DNA of 64,000 nt from Kurthia sibirica (GCF_003143975.1 NZ_QFVR01000017.1:1-64000), one strand, 5' to 3'. Shown: positions 53,657-63,504, counted from the first letter of the stretch. Made by a program: numbers and translations. The notes: generated by a model not told the origin, from the sequence alone.

Positions 53657-54601
53657 ATGGGAAACTTACAACAACATGAAGGGTTTAATAGAACTTTTCA
53701 AGAACATAAATTAACGCTTGGCCTTGCATTTCCTTTAGAAGCCTATGAAGGGAATTTTGCGCAGATGGATCTTACTGAACAAATCACTTTAGCGCAGCGG
53801 GCAGAAGAATTAAATTTTGCAGCATTATTCATACGTGACACACCACTTTTTGATGAGCATTTTAGCGATGCAGGAGCCATGTATGATCCATGGGTATTTT
53901 TGAGCTATATTGCTGCGAAAACACAAAAAATCGCTTTAGGTGCAGCGAGTATTATTACGACATTACGTCATCCCTTGCATCTAGCAAAATCAGCAGCATC
54001 ACTCGATAAAATATCAAATAATCGCTTTCTTTTTGGTGCAGCGACAGGGGATCGTAAAATAGAATTTCCAGCATTTAAAGTTGATTATGAGAAGCGCAGT
54101 GAACTATTTCGCGAATCGCTTGAAGTAATGCGTGAAGCATGGAATCAAAATATGCAACCAATCCATACGGCTCGTGTTACTATGCAAGAAGGTAATTTAT
54201 ATCCGAAACCAAACCATGGGACAATTCCAGTTTTAGGAACCGGTTATTCTGGGCAAACACTTGAATGGTTAGCTGACAATATGGATGGCTGGTTATTTTA
54301 TCCACAAAATATCAATAGCCAACGTGAATTAGTAGCTAAATGGCATGCTACAACGCCTCATTTCAAGCCCTTTGGACAAATGCTCATGCTTGATTTATCG
54401 GATAGACCAAATGAAGCACCAAAGCAAATTGAACGCGGTATTCGTACAGGGCGTACCTTTTTAATTGATTATTTATATGCGATGCAAGATATTGGTGTCA
54501 ACCATATTACGCTCGCATTGAAAAATAGTAAAAGACCAGTAAGTGAAGTAATAGAAGAACTTGGACAATATGTCGTGCCAAAATTTAAAGCGCATAAATA
54601 A
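53657..54601 (+). CDS. LLM-class flavin-dependent oxidoreductase
   Basis: 314 residues from ATG 53657 (GGGGGGTG ribosome binding site). Luciferase-like TIM barrel: LTLGLAFPLEAYEG, EELNFAALFIRDTPLF, KIALGAASIITTLRHPLHLAKSAASLDKIS, RFLFGAATGDRKIEFPAF, and VLGTGYSGQTLEWLADNMDGWLFYP. Uses FMN or F420-like flavin; substrate unknown. Forms a likely operon with the Rrf2 gene. Confidence 0.88.
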   Translation: MGNLQQHEGFNRTFQEHKLTLGLAFPLEAYEGNFAQMDLTEQITLAQRAEELNFAALFIRDTPLFDEHFSDAGAMYDPWVFLSYIAAKTQKIALGAASIITTLRHPLHLAKSAASLDKISNNRFLFGAATGDRKIEFPAFKVDYEKRSELFRESLEVMREAWNQNMQPIHTARVTMQEGNLYPKPNHGTIPVLGTGYSGQTLEWLADNMDGWLFYPQNINSQRELVAKWHATTPHFKPFGQMLMLDLSDRPNEAPKQIERGIRTGRTFLIDYLYAMQDIGVNHITLALKNSKRPVSEVIEELGQYVVPKFKAHK

Positions 54602-54623
54602 TAGATGAAAAGGAAGATGACAA

Positions 54624-54845
54624 ATGATTAAAGGTATTTCAAGAATTAATGAATTAGCTAAAAAACAAAAAACAGAAGGTTTAACAAACGCTGAAAAAGT
54701 AGAACAACAAGTATTACGTGAAGATTATTTACGTGAAATTCGTGGTCAGGTATTGAATACAATAACCAATGTTAAAGTAATGGATCCATTAGGTAATGAT
54801 GTAACACCAGCGAAAATCCAAAATGGTTTATCAGGTTTCAACTAG
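54624..54845 (+). CDS. DUF896 family protein (YnzC-like)
   Basis: 73 residues: INELAKKQKTEGLTNAEKVE, QQVLREDYLREIRGQV. This is the short two-helix hairpin family of YnzC/YozN. Function unclear. Separated from hslO by 18 bases, probably co-transcribed. Confidence 0.92.
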   Translation: MIKGISRINELAKKQKTEGLTNAEKVEQQVLREDYLREIRGQVLNTITNVKVMDPLGNDVTPAKIQNGLSGFN

Positions 54846-54863
54846 CGGAGAGGAAGTAGCAAC

Positions 54864-55730
54864 ATGACAGATTATTTAGTAAAAGCGATGGCATTTAATG
54901 ACCAAGTACGAGCATATGCTGTTAATTCGACTCTTACAGTAGGCGAAGCAAGTCGTCGCCATCGTACAGTAGCAGCCACTTCAGATGCAATGGGTCGCTC
55001 GATGACCATTGGCGTTATGTTAGGTGCTATGTTAAAAGGCGAAGAACAAATTATGGTGAAAATCGATGGGGGTGGGCCAATCGGCAAAATCTTAGTCGAT
55101 GCCAATGCGAGAGGTGGCGTTCGGGGTTTTGTTACGCATCCTAAACCGAGCATTACAAAAACCTTAATTGGCGACCATGCGGTTAAAGAAGTAGTAGGTA
55201 CAAATGGTCTACTAACGGTAACAAAAGATATTGGTTTAAAACAACCACATATTGGTTATGTACCGATTGAATCCGGCGATATCGTTGAAGATTTCAATGC
55301 GTATATTACGAATTCAGAGCAGGCATTATCTACAGTTAGCGTAGGTGTACAGGTGAATAACGATGATACAATACTTGCTGCAGGTGGCTTCATCGTACAG
55401 TTAATGCCAAGTGCGCCGCGCCATTTAATCGCAGAGATTAATGCTAAAATGGCGACATTGCCAACGATGACAACAATGGTCGGTCGTGGTTTATCTCCAG
55501 AGGAATTATTACAAGAAATATTAAGTGATGGCGATGTACGAATTTTAGATAAAATGGCTATTCAATTTGAATGCCAATGTTCTCGTGAACGTATGGAAAA
55601 TGCCATTAAAAGTTTGGGTAGCGCTGAAATAGCAGATATGATTGCTACAGATGGTCAAGCTTCAGGAAACTGTCATTTCTGTAATGAAGATTATCATTTC
55701 ACAAAAGAACAATTACAAGAACTATTATAA
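54864..55730 (+). CDS. hslO: Redox-regulated chaperone Hsp33
   Basis: 288 residues. N-terminal MTDYLVKAMAFNDQVRAYAV and the linker/zinc domain with Cys237-x-Cys239 (FECQCSRERM) and Cys270-xx-Cys273 (NCHFCNEDY). Zinc release and disulfide formation under oxidative stress activate holdase activity. Cytoplasmic. Confidence 0.96.
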   Translation: MTDYLVKAMAFNDQVRAYAVNSTLTVGEASRRHRTVAATSDAMGRSMTIGVMLGAMLKGEEQIMVKIDGGGPIGKILVDANARGGVRGFVTHPKPSITKTLIGDHAVKEVVGTNGLLTVTKDIGLKQPHIGYVPIESGDIVEDFNAYITNSEQALSTVSVGVQVNNDDTILAAGGFIVQLMPSAPRHLIAEINAKMATLPTMTTMVGRGLSPEELLQEILSDGDVRILDKMAIQFECQCSRERMENAIKSLGSAEIADMIATDGQASGNCHFCNEDYHFTKEQLQELL

Positions 55731-55732
55731 AC

Positions 55733-55763
55733 AAAAAAACGTTGCAGATTTGCAACGTTTTTT
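55733..55763 (+). terminator. Terminator after hslO
   Basis: AAAAAACGTTGCA and TGCAACGTTTTTT around GATT. Confidence 0.9.
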
Positions 55764-56067
55764 GTTTGAATATACAGGAGAATCAATAATGGTTTCTTCC
55801 TATATAATGTCAGGGTGAAAAAGAGTATTATAGTGAATATCTAGAAAATAGCATCTTTGTGATAAATAAGCTAACATGGACGTATGCTTTTTGTATAATA
55901 GTATTATTTCATTACACTATTTCCCATAAAAATAAATTATTGCCTGATTGTGGTGAGATTTCGAGTTAATTCGTAGTAAACCACTTATAATTATCAAGAA
56001 CCTGTTGACCAATGTATGTATTTTATAGATAATTACACTATTGATAAAAGAGATGAGGGACTCAAAT
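55764..56067. other. Intergenic region without a recognisable feature
   Basis: AT-rich, no convincing ORF, hairpin or repeat; presumably contains the promoter for the hydrolase/DUF1684 genes. Confidence 0.5.
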
Positions 56068-56928
56068 ATGTTTGCAGCGATAAATGGTACAAAATTATAT
56101 TTTGATATTGAAGGTTCTGGTTATATACCCGTAGGACCCAAAATGGTAAAAAAACCAGTTTTAGTAGCGGTACATGGTGGACCGGGGAGCGATCATTCCG
56201 ATTTTAAGCCTTTCTTAACACCGTTATCTGAAATCTACCAGATTGTTTATTTAGATCAACGCAGTAATGGCCAATCTGAACGCGTAGACCCAGCAACTTG
56301 TACATTCGATCAATTGGCGGATGATATCGAAGCCTTACGTCTTTATTTGGGATTAGAAAAAATTAGTGTTTTAGGGCATTCCTTTGGTGGCATGATTGCG
56401 CAAGTATACGCGACAAGTTATCCTGAATCAGTGGATAAATTATTATTAGTTAATACGGCACCAAGTTATGATTTTTATCGAGAGGCGAAGGAATTTGCTT
56501 CTCGAGTAGGCCGACCAGAGCAAATTGCTAAAATACCAGAACTATTCGAAGGTAATATTCGTGATGATGACCATTTGGAAGAATGGTGGACGGTGTGCTG
56601 GGATTTATATTGGCATGATTATCAAGATGATATTGGTGGCGACACGGGTAGCCGTCCAATCGGTTCGTTAGATGTTTGTAACTATACGTTTAAACATTTG
56701 ATGCCCCTATATGATGTGCGTGCTAAATTACCGGCATTAAAAATGCCAACTTTAATTGTGACTGGTCGTCATGATTGGATTACACCTTTAACACAAGGCG
56801 AAGTCATGCATGACCTCATTCCAAATAGTGAACTAGCTATTTTTGAGAAAAGTGGTCATATGCCATTTATTGAAGAACAACAGATGTTTTTGACAACTGT
56901 GCGTGAATTTTTATCGAGAGGTCTTTAA
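56068..56928 (+). CDS. Alpha/beta hydrolase, proline iminopeptidase-like
   Basis: 286 residues from ATG 56068 (GATGAGGGA ribosome binding site). VAVHGGPGSDHSDFKPFL (HGGPG of prolyl iminopeptidases), YLDQRSNGQSERVDPATCTF, nucleophile GHSFGGMIAQVYA, Asp in TGRHDWITP and His in EKSGHMPFIEE. Possibly cleaves N-terminal residues of peptides, which would suit the peptide importer downstream. Confidence 0.88.
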   Translation: MFAAINGTKLYFDIEGSGYIPVGPKMVKKPVLVAVHGGPGSDHSDFKPFLTPLSEIYQIVYLDQRSNGQSERVDPATCTFDQLADDIEALRLYLGLEKISVLGHSFGGMIAQVYATSYPESVDKLLLVNTAPSYDFYREAKEFASRVGRPEQIAKIPELFEGNIRDDDHLEEWWTVCWDLYWHDYQDDIGGDTGSRPIGSLDVCNYTFKHLMPLYDVRAKLPALKMPTLIVTGRHDWITPLTQGEVMHDLIPNSELAIFEKSGHMPFIEEQQMFLTTVREFLSRGL

Positions 56929-56929
56929 T

Positions 56930-57712
56930 ATGGAAAATTGGCTAAAATGGCAACGGAGTAGAGAAGCAGCACTAGTTGGTCCTTTAGGTGATGTTTCACT
57001 GATTGCGATGCATGATATTACCCAGGAAATAAAAGTGGCAGAAATCTCTGGTATATGGTCACCAACAGCAGTAAATGATACAGGTTTACAGGTAGAGGCC
57101 AATGAAGAAGATGCCTTGTTTATACAAGGTGAAGCACTTATAGGACGCTATTCTATAGTTGCGGATGAGACAATTGTGACGGATGATCAGGGGCATTCAG
57201 CAATGGCAACAAGCCAACCTGAATCGAATCATCTTTTAGCAATTTGGGATGAAAATTGTGAAGCACTTCAACGATTTGAAGCATTGGAACATTTTGATTA
57301 TAATGAACAGTTGATTGTTGAAGGCCATTTTGTGAAAGATGAAGAGCAACAAACTTTCACTTTTACACATACATCTGATGACCAGTCCTTACAAGGACGT
57401 AATCACGTATCACCGGGAGTAATCATGATGACGTTAGATGGACAAGAATATCGCTTACGTCCTTTTGCAGCTGAAGATTATTATATTGTTGTATTTCGTG
57501 ATGCAACAAGTGGTGTGGAAAGTTATGAGATGGGTAGAATGTTAGTTGTGAAACCAGCTATGGATGGTTCAGTAACACTTGACTTTAACTATGCATTTTT
57601 ACCACCATGTGCTAGTTCACATCATTTTAATTGTCCGATGCCGCCATTTAGTAATCGCTTTACTGCGAAAATAAATGCAGGGGAAAAAAATATTCGTTGG
57701 GCTATAAAATAA
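56930..57712 (+). CDS. DUF1684 family protein
   Basis: 260 residues from ATG 56930, one base after the hydrolase stop, so translation is coupled. Signature C-terminus: EYRLRPFAAEDYYIVVFRDA, LDFNYAFLPPCASSHHFNCP, MPPFSNRFTAKINAGEK. Proteins of this family are cytosolic with unknown function. The gene is 34 bases before the substrate-binding-protein gene. Confidence 0.88.
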   Translation: MENWLKWQRSREAALVGPLGDVSLIAMHDITQEIKVAEISGIWSPTAVNDTGLQVEANEEDALFIQGEALIGRYSIVADETIVTDDQGHSAMATSQPESNHLLAIWDENCEALQRFEALEHFDYNEQLIVEGHFVKDEEQQTFTFTHTSDDQSLQGRNHVSPGVIMMTLDGQEYRLRPFAAEDYYIVVFRDATSGVESYEMGRMLVVKPAMDGSVTLDFNYAFLPPCASSHHFNCPMPPFSNRFTAKINAGEKNIRWAIK

Positions 57713-57746
57713 TCGTATAAATAGATGCGTAAGGGGAGAGAAAATC

Positions 57747-59366
57747 ATGTTTAAAAAAAGTAAAAAAATGATAGTAACAGTGGTTATTATGGCGATGGTA
57801 CTTGTGTTAGCAGCTTGTGGTGGGAACGACAAGGATGCTGCGAAGGAAAAAGGAAAGAGCAGCGACAAAAACGTTGTTAATATTGGCGTAACACATGCAC
57901 CAAGTAATATTAATCCGCTACAACCGGTTGGCTTAGTATCGACATATGTCTCGAATTTATTATTCCTACCATTGGTGGATTTGGATGCGGATTTGAATTA
58001 TAAACCGATGCTAGCTGATTCGATTTCAACGAAGGACAATAAAGCCTTCACAATTAAGTTAAATAAAGATGCAAAATGGACAAATGGTAAGGATATTACA
58101 GCAGATGATGTTATTTTTACATTGGAATTAATGTCGAATGAAACAGTTGCTTCAAACTATGCCTATATGTTTGGTATTGTTGATGGACTGGATGATGCCG
58201 GCTATTTGGAAAAAGGTAAAAAAACTATCTCAGGCGTAGCTAAAATTGATGACAAAACAGTACAAATTACAACGAAAAAACCAACTACTTTAACGATTTT
58301 CCAAGATACAGTTGGTCGTTACTTACTAACTTTGCCAAAATCAGAACTTGAAAAAATGGATGTTGCTGAAGTGAATAAAAGTGATTTCATGCAAAAGCCA
58401 TCTGTGACATCGGGTCCTTTCACTATTTCAAAAATCGATCGTGATCATTTTGTAGAGATGCTACCAAACAAAGATTATTTCAAAGGCGCGTCTAAATTAG
58501 AACAGTTGAATTTCAAAGTATTAGCAGGTAATCAAATCGCTTCTCAAATGAAGAGTGGTGAAATTGATATGAATATTCCTTCTGCTGGTGTCATTCCAGT
58601 AGCAGATTATAAATTAGTGAAGAATTTAGATACAATGTCGACATCGTATGGTGAACCACTTGCGACACAGTTTATGTATATTAATGAAAAGGTCGTTGGC
58701 GATGCAAAACAACGTCAAGCCATTTCATACGCTATGAACCGTAAGATGATTGTCGATAGCTTGCTAGAAGGCGCAGGAGAAGTGACGGATGGCTTCTTTA
58801 CGAGCATTAGCCCGTACCTCAATGACAAAGTGAAACCGGTAGCCTATGATGCAGAAAAAGCAAAAACACTATTAAGTGAATCAAAATGGGATTCAAACAA
58901 AACTTTAAATTTATCGGTTTTATCAGGGGATGCAACATTAGAACAAGCAGCAAACATTATTTCTGAAAATTTAAATGCTGTAGGTGTTAAAACAAAAATT
59001 CAAATGATGGACCTAGGAACACTATTGGATAAAATCGTTAGTGGTAAATATGATTTATCTGTATTAACGGTATCGATTACACCAATTAATCCATTGCCAG
59101 ATCTTGCATTTTTCCTTGGTGAAGGAAACCCAAATTATTATGCAAATAAACGTGTCAATGAAATTTTAAAAGCATTATCTACTGAAATAAATGAAGCGAA
59201 AATTAATGCTTTATACGGTGAATTACAAGAAATTACTGCACAGGACGTGCCGATGCCATCTATTTACGCAACAAAAGCATTAGGTGCTGTTAATAAACGT
59301 GTTAAAGGCGCAACACCGAGCGATTTCGGAATGTTTATTAACGTCAATGAATGGACAGTAAAATAA
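57747..59366 (+). CDS. Peptide/nickel-type ABC transporter substrate-binding lipoprotein
   Basis: 539 residues. Lipoprotein signal VLVLAACGG with Cys24. SBP_bac_5 domain: VNIGVTHAPSNINPLQPVGL, FTIKLNKDAKWTNGKDITADDVIFTLELM, QRQAISYAMNRKMIVDSLLEGAG. Captures oligopeptides (or a similar ligand) outside the membrane and delivers them to the permeases encoded at 61229-63120. First of five transporter genes. Confidence 0.92.
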   Translation: MFKKSKKMIVTVVIMAMVLVLAACGGNDKDAAKEKGKSSDKNVVNIGVTHAPSNINPLQPVGLVSTYVSNLLFLPLVDLDADLNYKPMLADSISTKDNKAFTIKLNKDAKWTNGKDITADDVIFTLELMSNETVASNYAYMFGIVDGLDDAGYLEKGKKTISGVAKIDDKTVQITTKKPTTLTIFQDTVGRYLLTLPKSELEKMDVAEVNKSDFMQKPSVTSGPFTISKIDRDHFVEMLPNKDYFKGASKLEQLNFKVLAGNQIASQMKSGEIDMNIPSAGVIPVADYKLVKNLDTMSTSYGEPLATQFMYINEKVVGDAKQRQAISYAMNRKMIVDSLLEGAGEVTDGFFTSISPYLNDKVKPVAYDAEKAKTLLSESKWDSNKTLNLSVLSGDATLEQAANIISENLNAVGVKTKIQMMDLGTLLDKIVSGKYDLSVLTVSITPINPLPDLAFFLGEGNPNYYANKRVNEILKALSTEINEAKINALYGELQEITAQDVPMPSIYATKALGAVNKRVKGATPSDFGMFINVNEWTVK

Positions 59367-59393
59367 TTGAATGAATAATAAGGTGGTTTGAAT

Positions 59394-60386
59394 ATGATGA
59401 CGAGTTTGCTGAGCGTTCGTAGTTTAACGACTGCATTCGATACCGAGCATGGAAAAGTAGTGAGTGTCGATGACGTAAGCTTTGATGTACAACATGGTGA
59501 GACACTTGCAATTGTGGGGGAGTCAGGCAGTGGAAAGAGCGTCACGGCACTCTCTGTCATGCATTTACTTGGACCGACAGGCAGTATTGAGTCGGGTGAG
59601 CTACTATTTGATGGACAAAATATAACAGCGCTAGACGAGAAGGCAATGCAAAAACTTCGTGGTAATGATATGTCGATGATTTTTCAGGAGCCAATGACAG
59701 CATTAAATCCTGTTTTAACTATTGGAAATCAACTGATAGAAGCGATTTTGCTTCATCAATCTATGACGAAAAAAGAGGCATGTGCAACGGCAATTAATAT
59801 GCTTGAAAAAGTTGGATTACCGCGTGCGGCACAAATAATGAAACAGTATGCTTTTTCATTATCGGGTGGTATGAGACAGCGTGTCATGATTGCTATGGCA
59901 CTTGTTAGTAAACCAAAGCTTCTGATTGCAGATGAACCAACTACGGCACTTGATGTTACGGTACAGGCGCAAATTATGCGTCTATTAAAAGAACTTTGCC
60001 AGCAGTCAAATACATCTATTATGCTGATTACACATGACCTAGGTGTTGTAGCAGAGATGGCTGATCAAGTAATTGTTATGTATGCGGGTCAAATTGTTGA
60101 AATAGCGGATGTTTATACATTATTTGAAAAGTCATTGCATCCTTATACGGAAGGTTTATTGGCATCGATCCCATCGATGGTTTTCGATGGCAAACAATTG
60201 GAGTCAATACCAGGCTCTATTCCTGCGCGATATCAAGAGTTAGCCGGCTGTCGTTTTGCCAATCGATGCAAGTATGCAACGGAGCGCTGTCGTATAGAAA
60301 AGCCGCAACTAGAAGAAATTAGTGCGGGCCATTTCACGCGATGTTTTGAATGGCAAACACTTGAAAAAGGAGGCGTAGCACGATGA
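59394..60386 (+). CDS. Oligopeptide ABC transporter ATP-binding protein (OppD/DppD-like)
   Basis: 330 residues from ATG 59394 (AAGGTGG ribosome binding site). Walker A GESGSGKS (42-49), Q-loop IFQEPMTALNPVL, signature LSGGMRQRVMIAMAL, Walker B LLIADEPTTALD, H-loop LITHDLGVVAEM. The C-terminal oligo_HPY region with CRFANRCKYATERC has the cysteine pattern that in relatives binds a metal cluster. Overlaps the next gene by four bases. Confidence 0.94.
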   Translation: MMTSLLSVRSLTTAFDTEHGKVVSVDDVSFDVQHGETLAIVGESGSGKSVTALSVMHLLGPTGSIESGELLFDGQNITALDEKAMQKLRGNDMSMIFQEPMTALNPVLTIGNQLIEAILLHQSMTKKEACATAINMLEKVGLPRAAQIMKQYAFSLSGGMRQRVMIAMALVSKPKLLIADEPTTALDVTVQAQIMRLLKELCQQSNTSIMLITHDLGVVAEMADQVIVMYAGQIVEIADVYTLFEKSLHPYTEGLLASIPSMVFDGKQLESIPGSIPARYQELAGCRFANRCKYATERCRIEKPQLEEISAGHFTRCFEWQTLEKGGVAR

Positions 60387-61213
60387 ATAAACCGTTGCTC
60401 GTCTTAGCAAATGTCAAAACGTATTACCCTGTGAAAACAGGGTTTATGAATTTAAAAACAGACTATATTAAAGCCGTCGATGATGTATCATTTGAATTGA
60501 TGGCTGGTGAAACACTGGGGTTAGTTGGAGAATCAGGCTGTGGGAAATCAACGCTTGGTCGCACGATTATTGGCTTGGAACCCTTAACGGAAGGACGTAT
60601 CCTTTTTAATGGAAATGAGCTGAATTTTAAGACAGAGCGTGTGTCCTTAAGTAAACAAATCCAAATTGTTTTTCAAGATCCGTATTCTTCTTTAAATCCA
60701 CGTCAAACGGTTGGTAAATTATTAGCAGAACCTTTACATGTTCATAAAATTGTCGCGAAAAATGAAGTGGAAACAGAAGTGGAGCGCTTACTTGAATTAG
60801 TGGGGCTACCCAAAACGGCAAAAGAACGATACCCACATGAGTTTTCAGGTGGTCAAAGGCAGCGAATCGGTATTGCACGCGCTCTAGCATTGCGTCCAAA
60901 ACTGATTATTTGTGATGAGCCAGTTTCAGCATTAGATGTTTCGATTCAAGCACAAATTATGAATCTTTTTAAACAGCTTCAGCAGGAATTAGGTTTAACT
61001 TATTTATTCATTGCGCACGGTTTAGGTGCCGTGAAATATATAAGTGATCGCATTGCTGTCATGTACGCTGGTAAAATTGTAGAAATCGGTAGTGCAGAGC
61101 AAATCTTCACAAATCCGCAACATGATTATACAAAGAAATTATTAAATGCATATCCGGTGCCCGATCCTCGCAAGCGAAGTATTGTTGTGCAACAAGGGCA
61201 AAACGATGCATAA
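60383..61213 (+). CDS. Oligopeptide ABC transporter ATP-binding protein (OppF/DppF-like)
   Basis: 276 residues. Walker A GESGCGKS, Q-loop VFQDPYSSLNPRQTV, signature FSGGQRQRIGIARAL, Walker B IICDEPVSALD. The H-loop reads IAHGLGAVKYISD, with Gly where SHDL is usual; the catalytic His is kept. Shorter than most OppF (about 310), lacking much of the C-terminal extension. ATGA overlap with the previous gene. Confidence 0.94.
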   Translation: MNKPLLVLANVKTYYPVKTGFMNLKTDYIKAVDDVSFELMAGETLGLVGESGCGKSTLGRTIIGLEPLTEGRILFNGNELNFKTERVSLSKQIQIVFQDPYSSLNPRQTVGKLLAEPLHVHKIVAKNEVETEVERLLELVGLPKTAKERYPHEFSGGQRQRIGIARALALRPKLIICDEPVSALDVSIQAQIMNLFKQLQQELGLTYLFIAHGLGAVKYISDRIAVMYAGKIVEIGSAEQIFTNPQHDYTKKLLNAYPVPDPRKRSIVVQQGQNDA

Positions 61214-61228
61214 AAGAGGAGGCGCGCT

Positions 61229-62203
61229 ATGCTAGGTTATATTTTACGACGGTTATTCATTGCGGTGCCTGTATTATTTGGCGTCACAGTTATTAACTTT
61301 ATTATTATGAAAATGGCTCCTGGTAATCCTGTTGATATGCTCGTGAGTCCGAAGCTACCTGAAGCGGCTCGTCAGGCGAAAATGGCGGAGCTCGGTTTAG
61401 ATGATTCAGCTGTTAGCCAATATATTAGCTGGATGAAAAACCTGTTATTCCATGGTGATTTAGGTTATTCGATGATTACATTCCAACCTGTTACTGACAT
61501 GATCATGGATCGTCTTGGACCAACAATTTTAATTATGGGTACATCACTTATTTTAGGGTTATTCATTGCGATTCCCATTGGTATTTTAAGCGCGACAAAA
61601 CAATATACAAAACTTGATTATTTTTTCGTTACGGGGTCATTTTTAGGCATTTCGATACCAAACTTTTTCCTAAGTTTAGTACTTGTTTATGTCTTTGCTA
61701 TCCAGCTTAATTGGTTGCCATCTAGTGGTATGAAAGATATTGGTACTACGGGGAGTGTGTGGACTGTCTTGCTACATATGGTGTTGCCCGTTATCGTCCT
61801 TGTAGCGAATGTAGCTGGTAGAAATATTCGCTATGTCCGTTCAAGTATGCTTGAAATTTTGGGGCAGGATTACTTGCGGACGGCACGTGCTAAGGGCTTG
61901 AAAGAAAGCCGTGTCGTCAACAAACATGCGATGCGTAATGCCCTTATTCCAATTGTCACAATTATTGGTTTGGAAATTCCAATCCTCTTTGGTGGGGCAG
62001 TTGTTATTGAACAAATATTCTCTTGGCCAGGCATTGGTCAATTAACATTATCATCTATTATGAGTCGTGATTACTCCACGATTATGGGCTTGAATTTAGT
62101 TGCAGCCTTCGTCGTAATTGCAGCGAATATTTTGACGGATATCGTCTATGCAATAGTAGATCCACGCATTAGAAAAAGTTATTTAGGAGCGTCGAAACGA
62201 TGA
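61229..62203 (+). CDS. Oligopeptide ABC transporter permease (OppB/DppB-like)
   Basis: 324 residues, six membrane helices. Start MLGYILRRLFIAVPVLFGVT and NFIIMKMAPGNPVD are typical of OppB. EAA loop: DYLRTARAKGLKESRVVNKH, ALIPIVTIIG. Overlaps the next permease by four bases. Confidence 0.95.
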   Translation: MLGYILRRLFIAVPVLFGVTVINFIIMKMAPGNPVDMLVSPKLPEAARQAKMAELGLDDSAVSQYISWMKNLLFHGDLGYSMITFQPVTDMIMDRLGPTILIMGTSLILGLFIAIPIGILSATKQYTKLDYFFVTGSFLGISIPNFFLSLVLVYVFAIQLNWLPSSGMKDIGTTGSVWTVLLHMVLPVIVLVANVAGRNIRYVRSSMLEILGQDYLRTARAKGLKESRVVNKHAMRNALIPIVTIIGLEIPILFGGAVVIEQIFSWPGIGQLTLSSIMSRDYSTIMGLNLVAAFVVIAANILTDIVYAIVDPRIRKSYLGASKR

Positions 62204-63120
62204 GCTTATTCAAACGCTATTTCAATAAAAAGGCCTATGATGCCGAAAAAACAGTTATTTGGTCAGAAGAATTACCAGCACCGTCAAAAGGGCTATTTCT
62301 GAAACGCTTTAAAAAGCATAAACTCGCATTATTTGGTTTTTGGTTTTTAGTAGCTGTGGCCATTTGTGCAATATTTGCTCCATTGCTCGCACCGTACGAG
62401 CAAAATGAAATGTCTGCACAGTTTAGCGCAGCACCGTCAATGGAACACTGGTTAGGTACGGATCAAGTAGGTAGAGATGTCCTCAGTCGACTCATCTATG
62501 CAGCGCGTGTTTCATTGATGGTTGGGTTATTTTCGATTGCCATTGCTGCAGTGATTGGTACAGTTCTTGGTTTGCTTGCTGGTTATTTTGGGGGCATTAT
62601 TGATGGCATTATTATGCGTATTACAGATGTTTTCATGTCGTTTCCATACATTATTTTCATCTTGGTCGTCGCAAGTATTGTTGGACCAGGGTTGACGAAT
62701 ATTATTATTATCTTAGGTGTGTTAGGTTGGCCAAGTATTGCACGTTTGGTACGTGGTAATGTATTGGCACTCAAGCAATCTGATTATGTCAAAGCAAGTG
62801 TTGCACTTGGTTATAGTACGCCGAGAATACTGTTTAAGCATATTTTACCTAATACTGTTGCGCCAATTTTAATCTATGCAACTTCTGGAGTTGCTGGTGC
62901 AATATTAGATGAGGCAGCACTTAGTTTCCTTGGTTTAGGTGTGCAACCACCCGATGCAAGTTGGGGGAATATGCTGTCGAGTGCACAGTCAATCTCGATT
63001 TTAACGGATCTGCCTTGGCTGTGGATACCAGCGGGATTAATGATTTTATTTACTGTGTTATCTGTCAATTATATTGGGGATGCATTACGCGATGCGCTTG
63101 ATCCACGCAATACAAAATAA
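62200..63120 (+). CDS. Oligopeptide ABC transporter permease (OppC/DppC-like)
   Basis: 306 residues, N-terminal OppC_N region (LFLKRFKKHKLALFGFWFLV), then HWLGTDQVGRDVLSRLIYAA and EAA loop SDYVKASVALGYSTPRILFK, HILPNTVAPILI. Ends GDALRDALDPRNTK. Last gene of the transporter operon. Confidence 0.95.
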   Translation: MSLFKRYFNKKAYDAEKTVIWSEELPAPSKGLFLKRFKKHKLALFGFWFLVAVAICAIFAPLLAPYEQNEMSAQFSAAPSMEHWLGTDQVGRDVLSRLIYAARVSLMVGLFSIAIAAVIGTVLGLLAGYFGGIIDGIIMRITDVFMSFPYIIFILVVASIVGPGLTNIIIILGVLGWPSIARLVRGNVLALKQSDYVKASVALGYSTPRILFKHILPNTVAPILIYATSGVAGAILDEAALSFLGLGVQPPDASWGNMLSSAQSISILTDLPWLWIPAGLMILFTVLSVNYIGDALRDALDPRNTK

Positions 63121-63130
63121 TAGAAATTCA

Positions 63131-63163
63131 GCCGCAATGCCTTTTATAGGCATTGCGGTTTTT
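63131..63163 (+). terminator. Terminator of the transporter operon
   Basis: CCGCAATGCC and GGCATTGCGG around TTTTATA, then T5. Confidence 0.92.
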
Positions 63164-63224
63164 ATATTGTTTAAAAAGTTCTATACTATTTGTTGAGGTT
63201 TTCAGCTTCAGCTGATTCCACAGG

Positions 63225-63415
63225 AGACGCGAGCTTGTAGTATGTAACGTAAAAAAGCATAACGCCACCGATTCGCCGACAAAAAGCAGTCGTCCGAAAC
63301 GAACAAATAGAAAAGTGGAATCGTTTAAAAATAACAGCTTCAGTAAATGATAGATACTGGAACTAAGAGGTGTTAAGCCAAAAAGCTAAACGGTCCGTTA
63401 GAAAGTCTGGGATCT
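63225..63415. repeat. Dispersed intergenic sequence R2, copy 3
   Basis: GTATGTAACG-AAAAAGCAT-ACGCCACC, GTCGTCCGAAACGAACAAATAG and AGCTAAACGGTCCGTTAG match parts of 27190-27460 and 50520-50885. No gene lies between 63121 and 63504. Confidence 0.5.
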
Positions 63416-63504
63416 GATCACGCTGTTTTTATCTGCGATAAAGATACTAACTATTCAGAATAAGTATTATAATATAATTATTAAGAAAGAAGGAAGGTAG
63501 TCAT

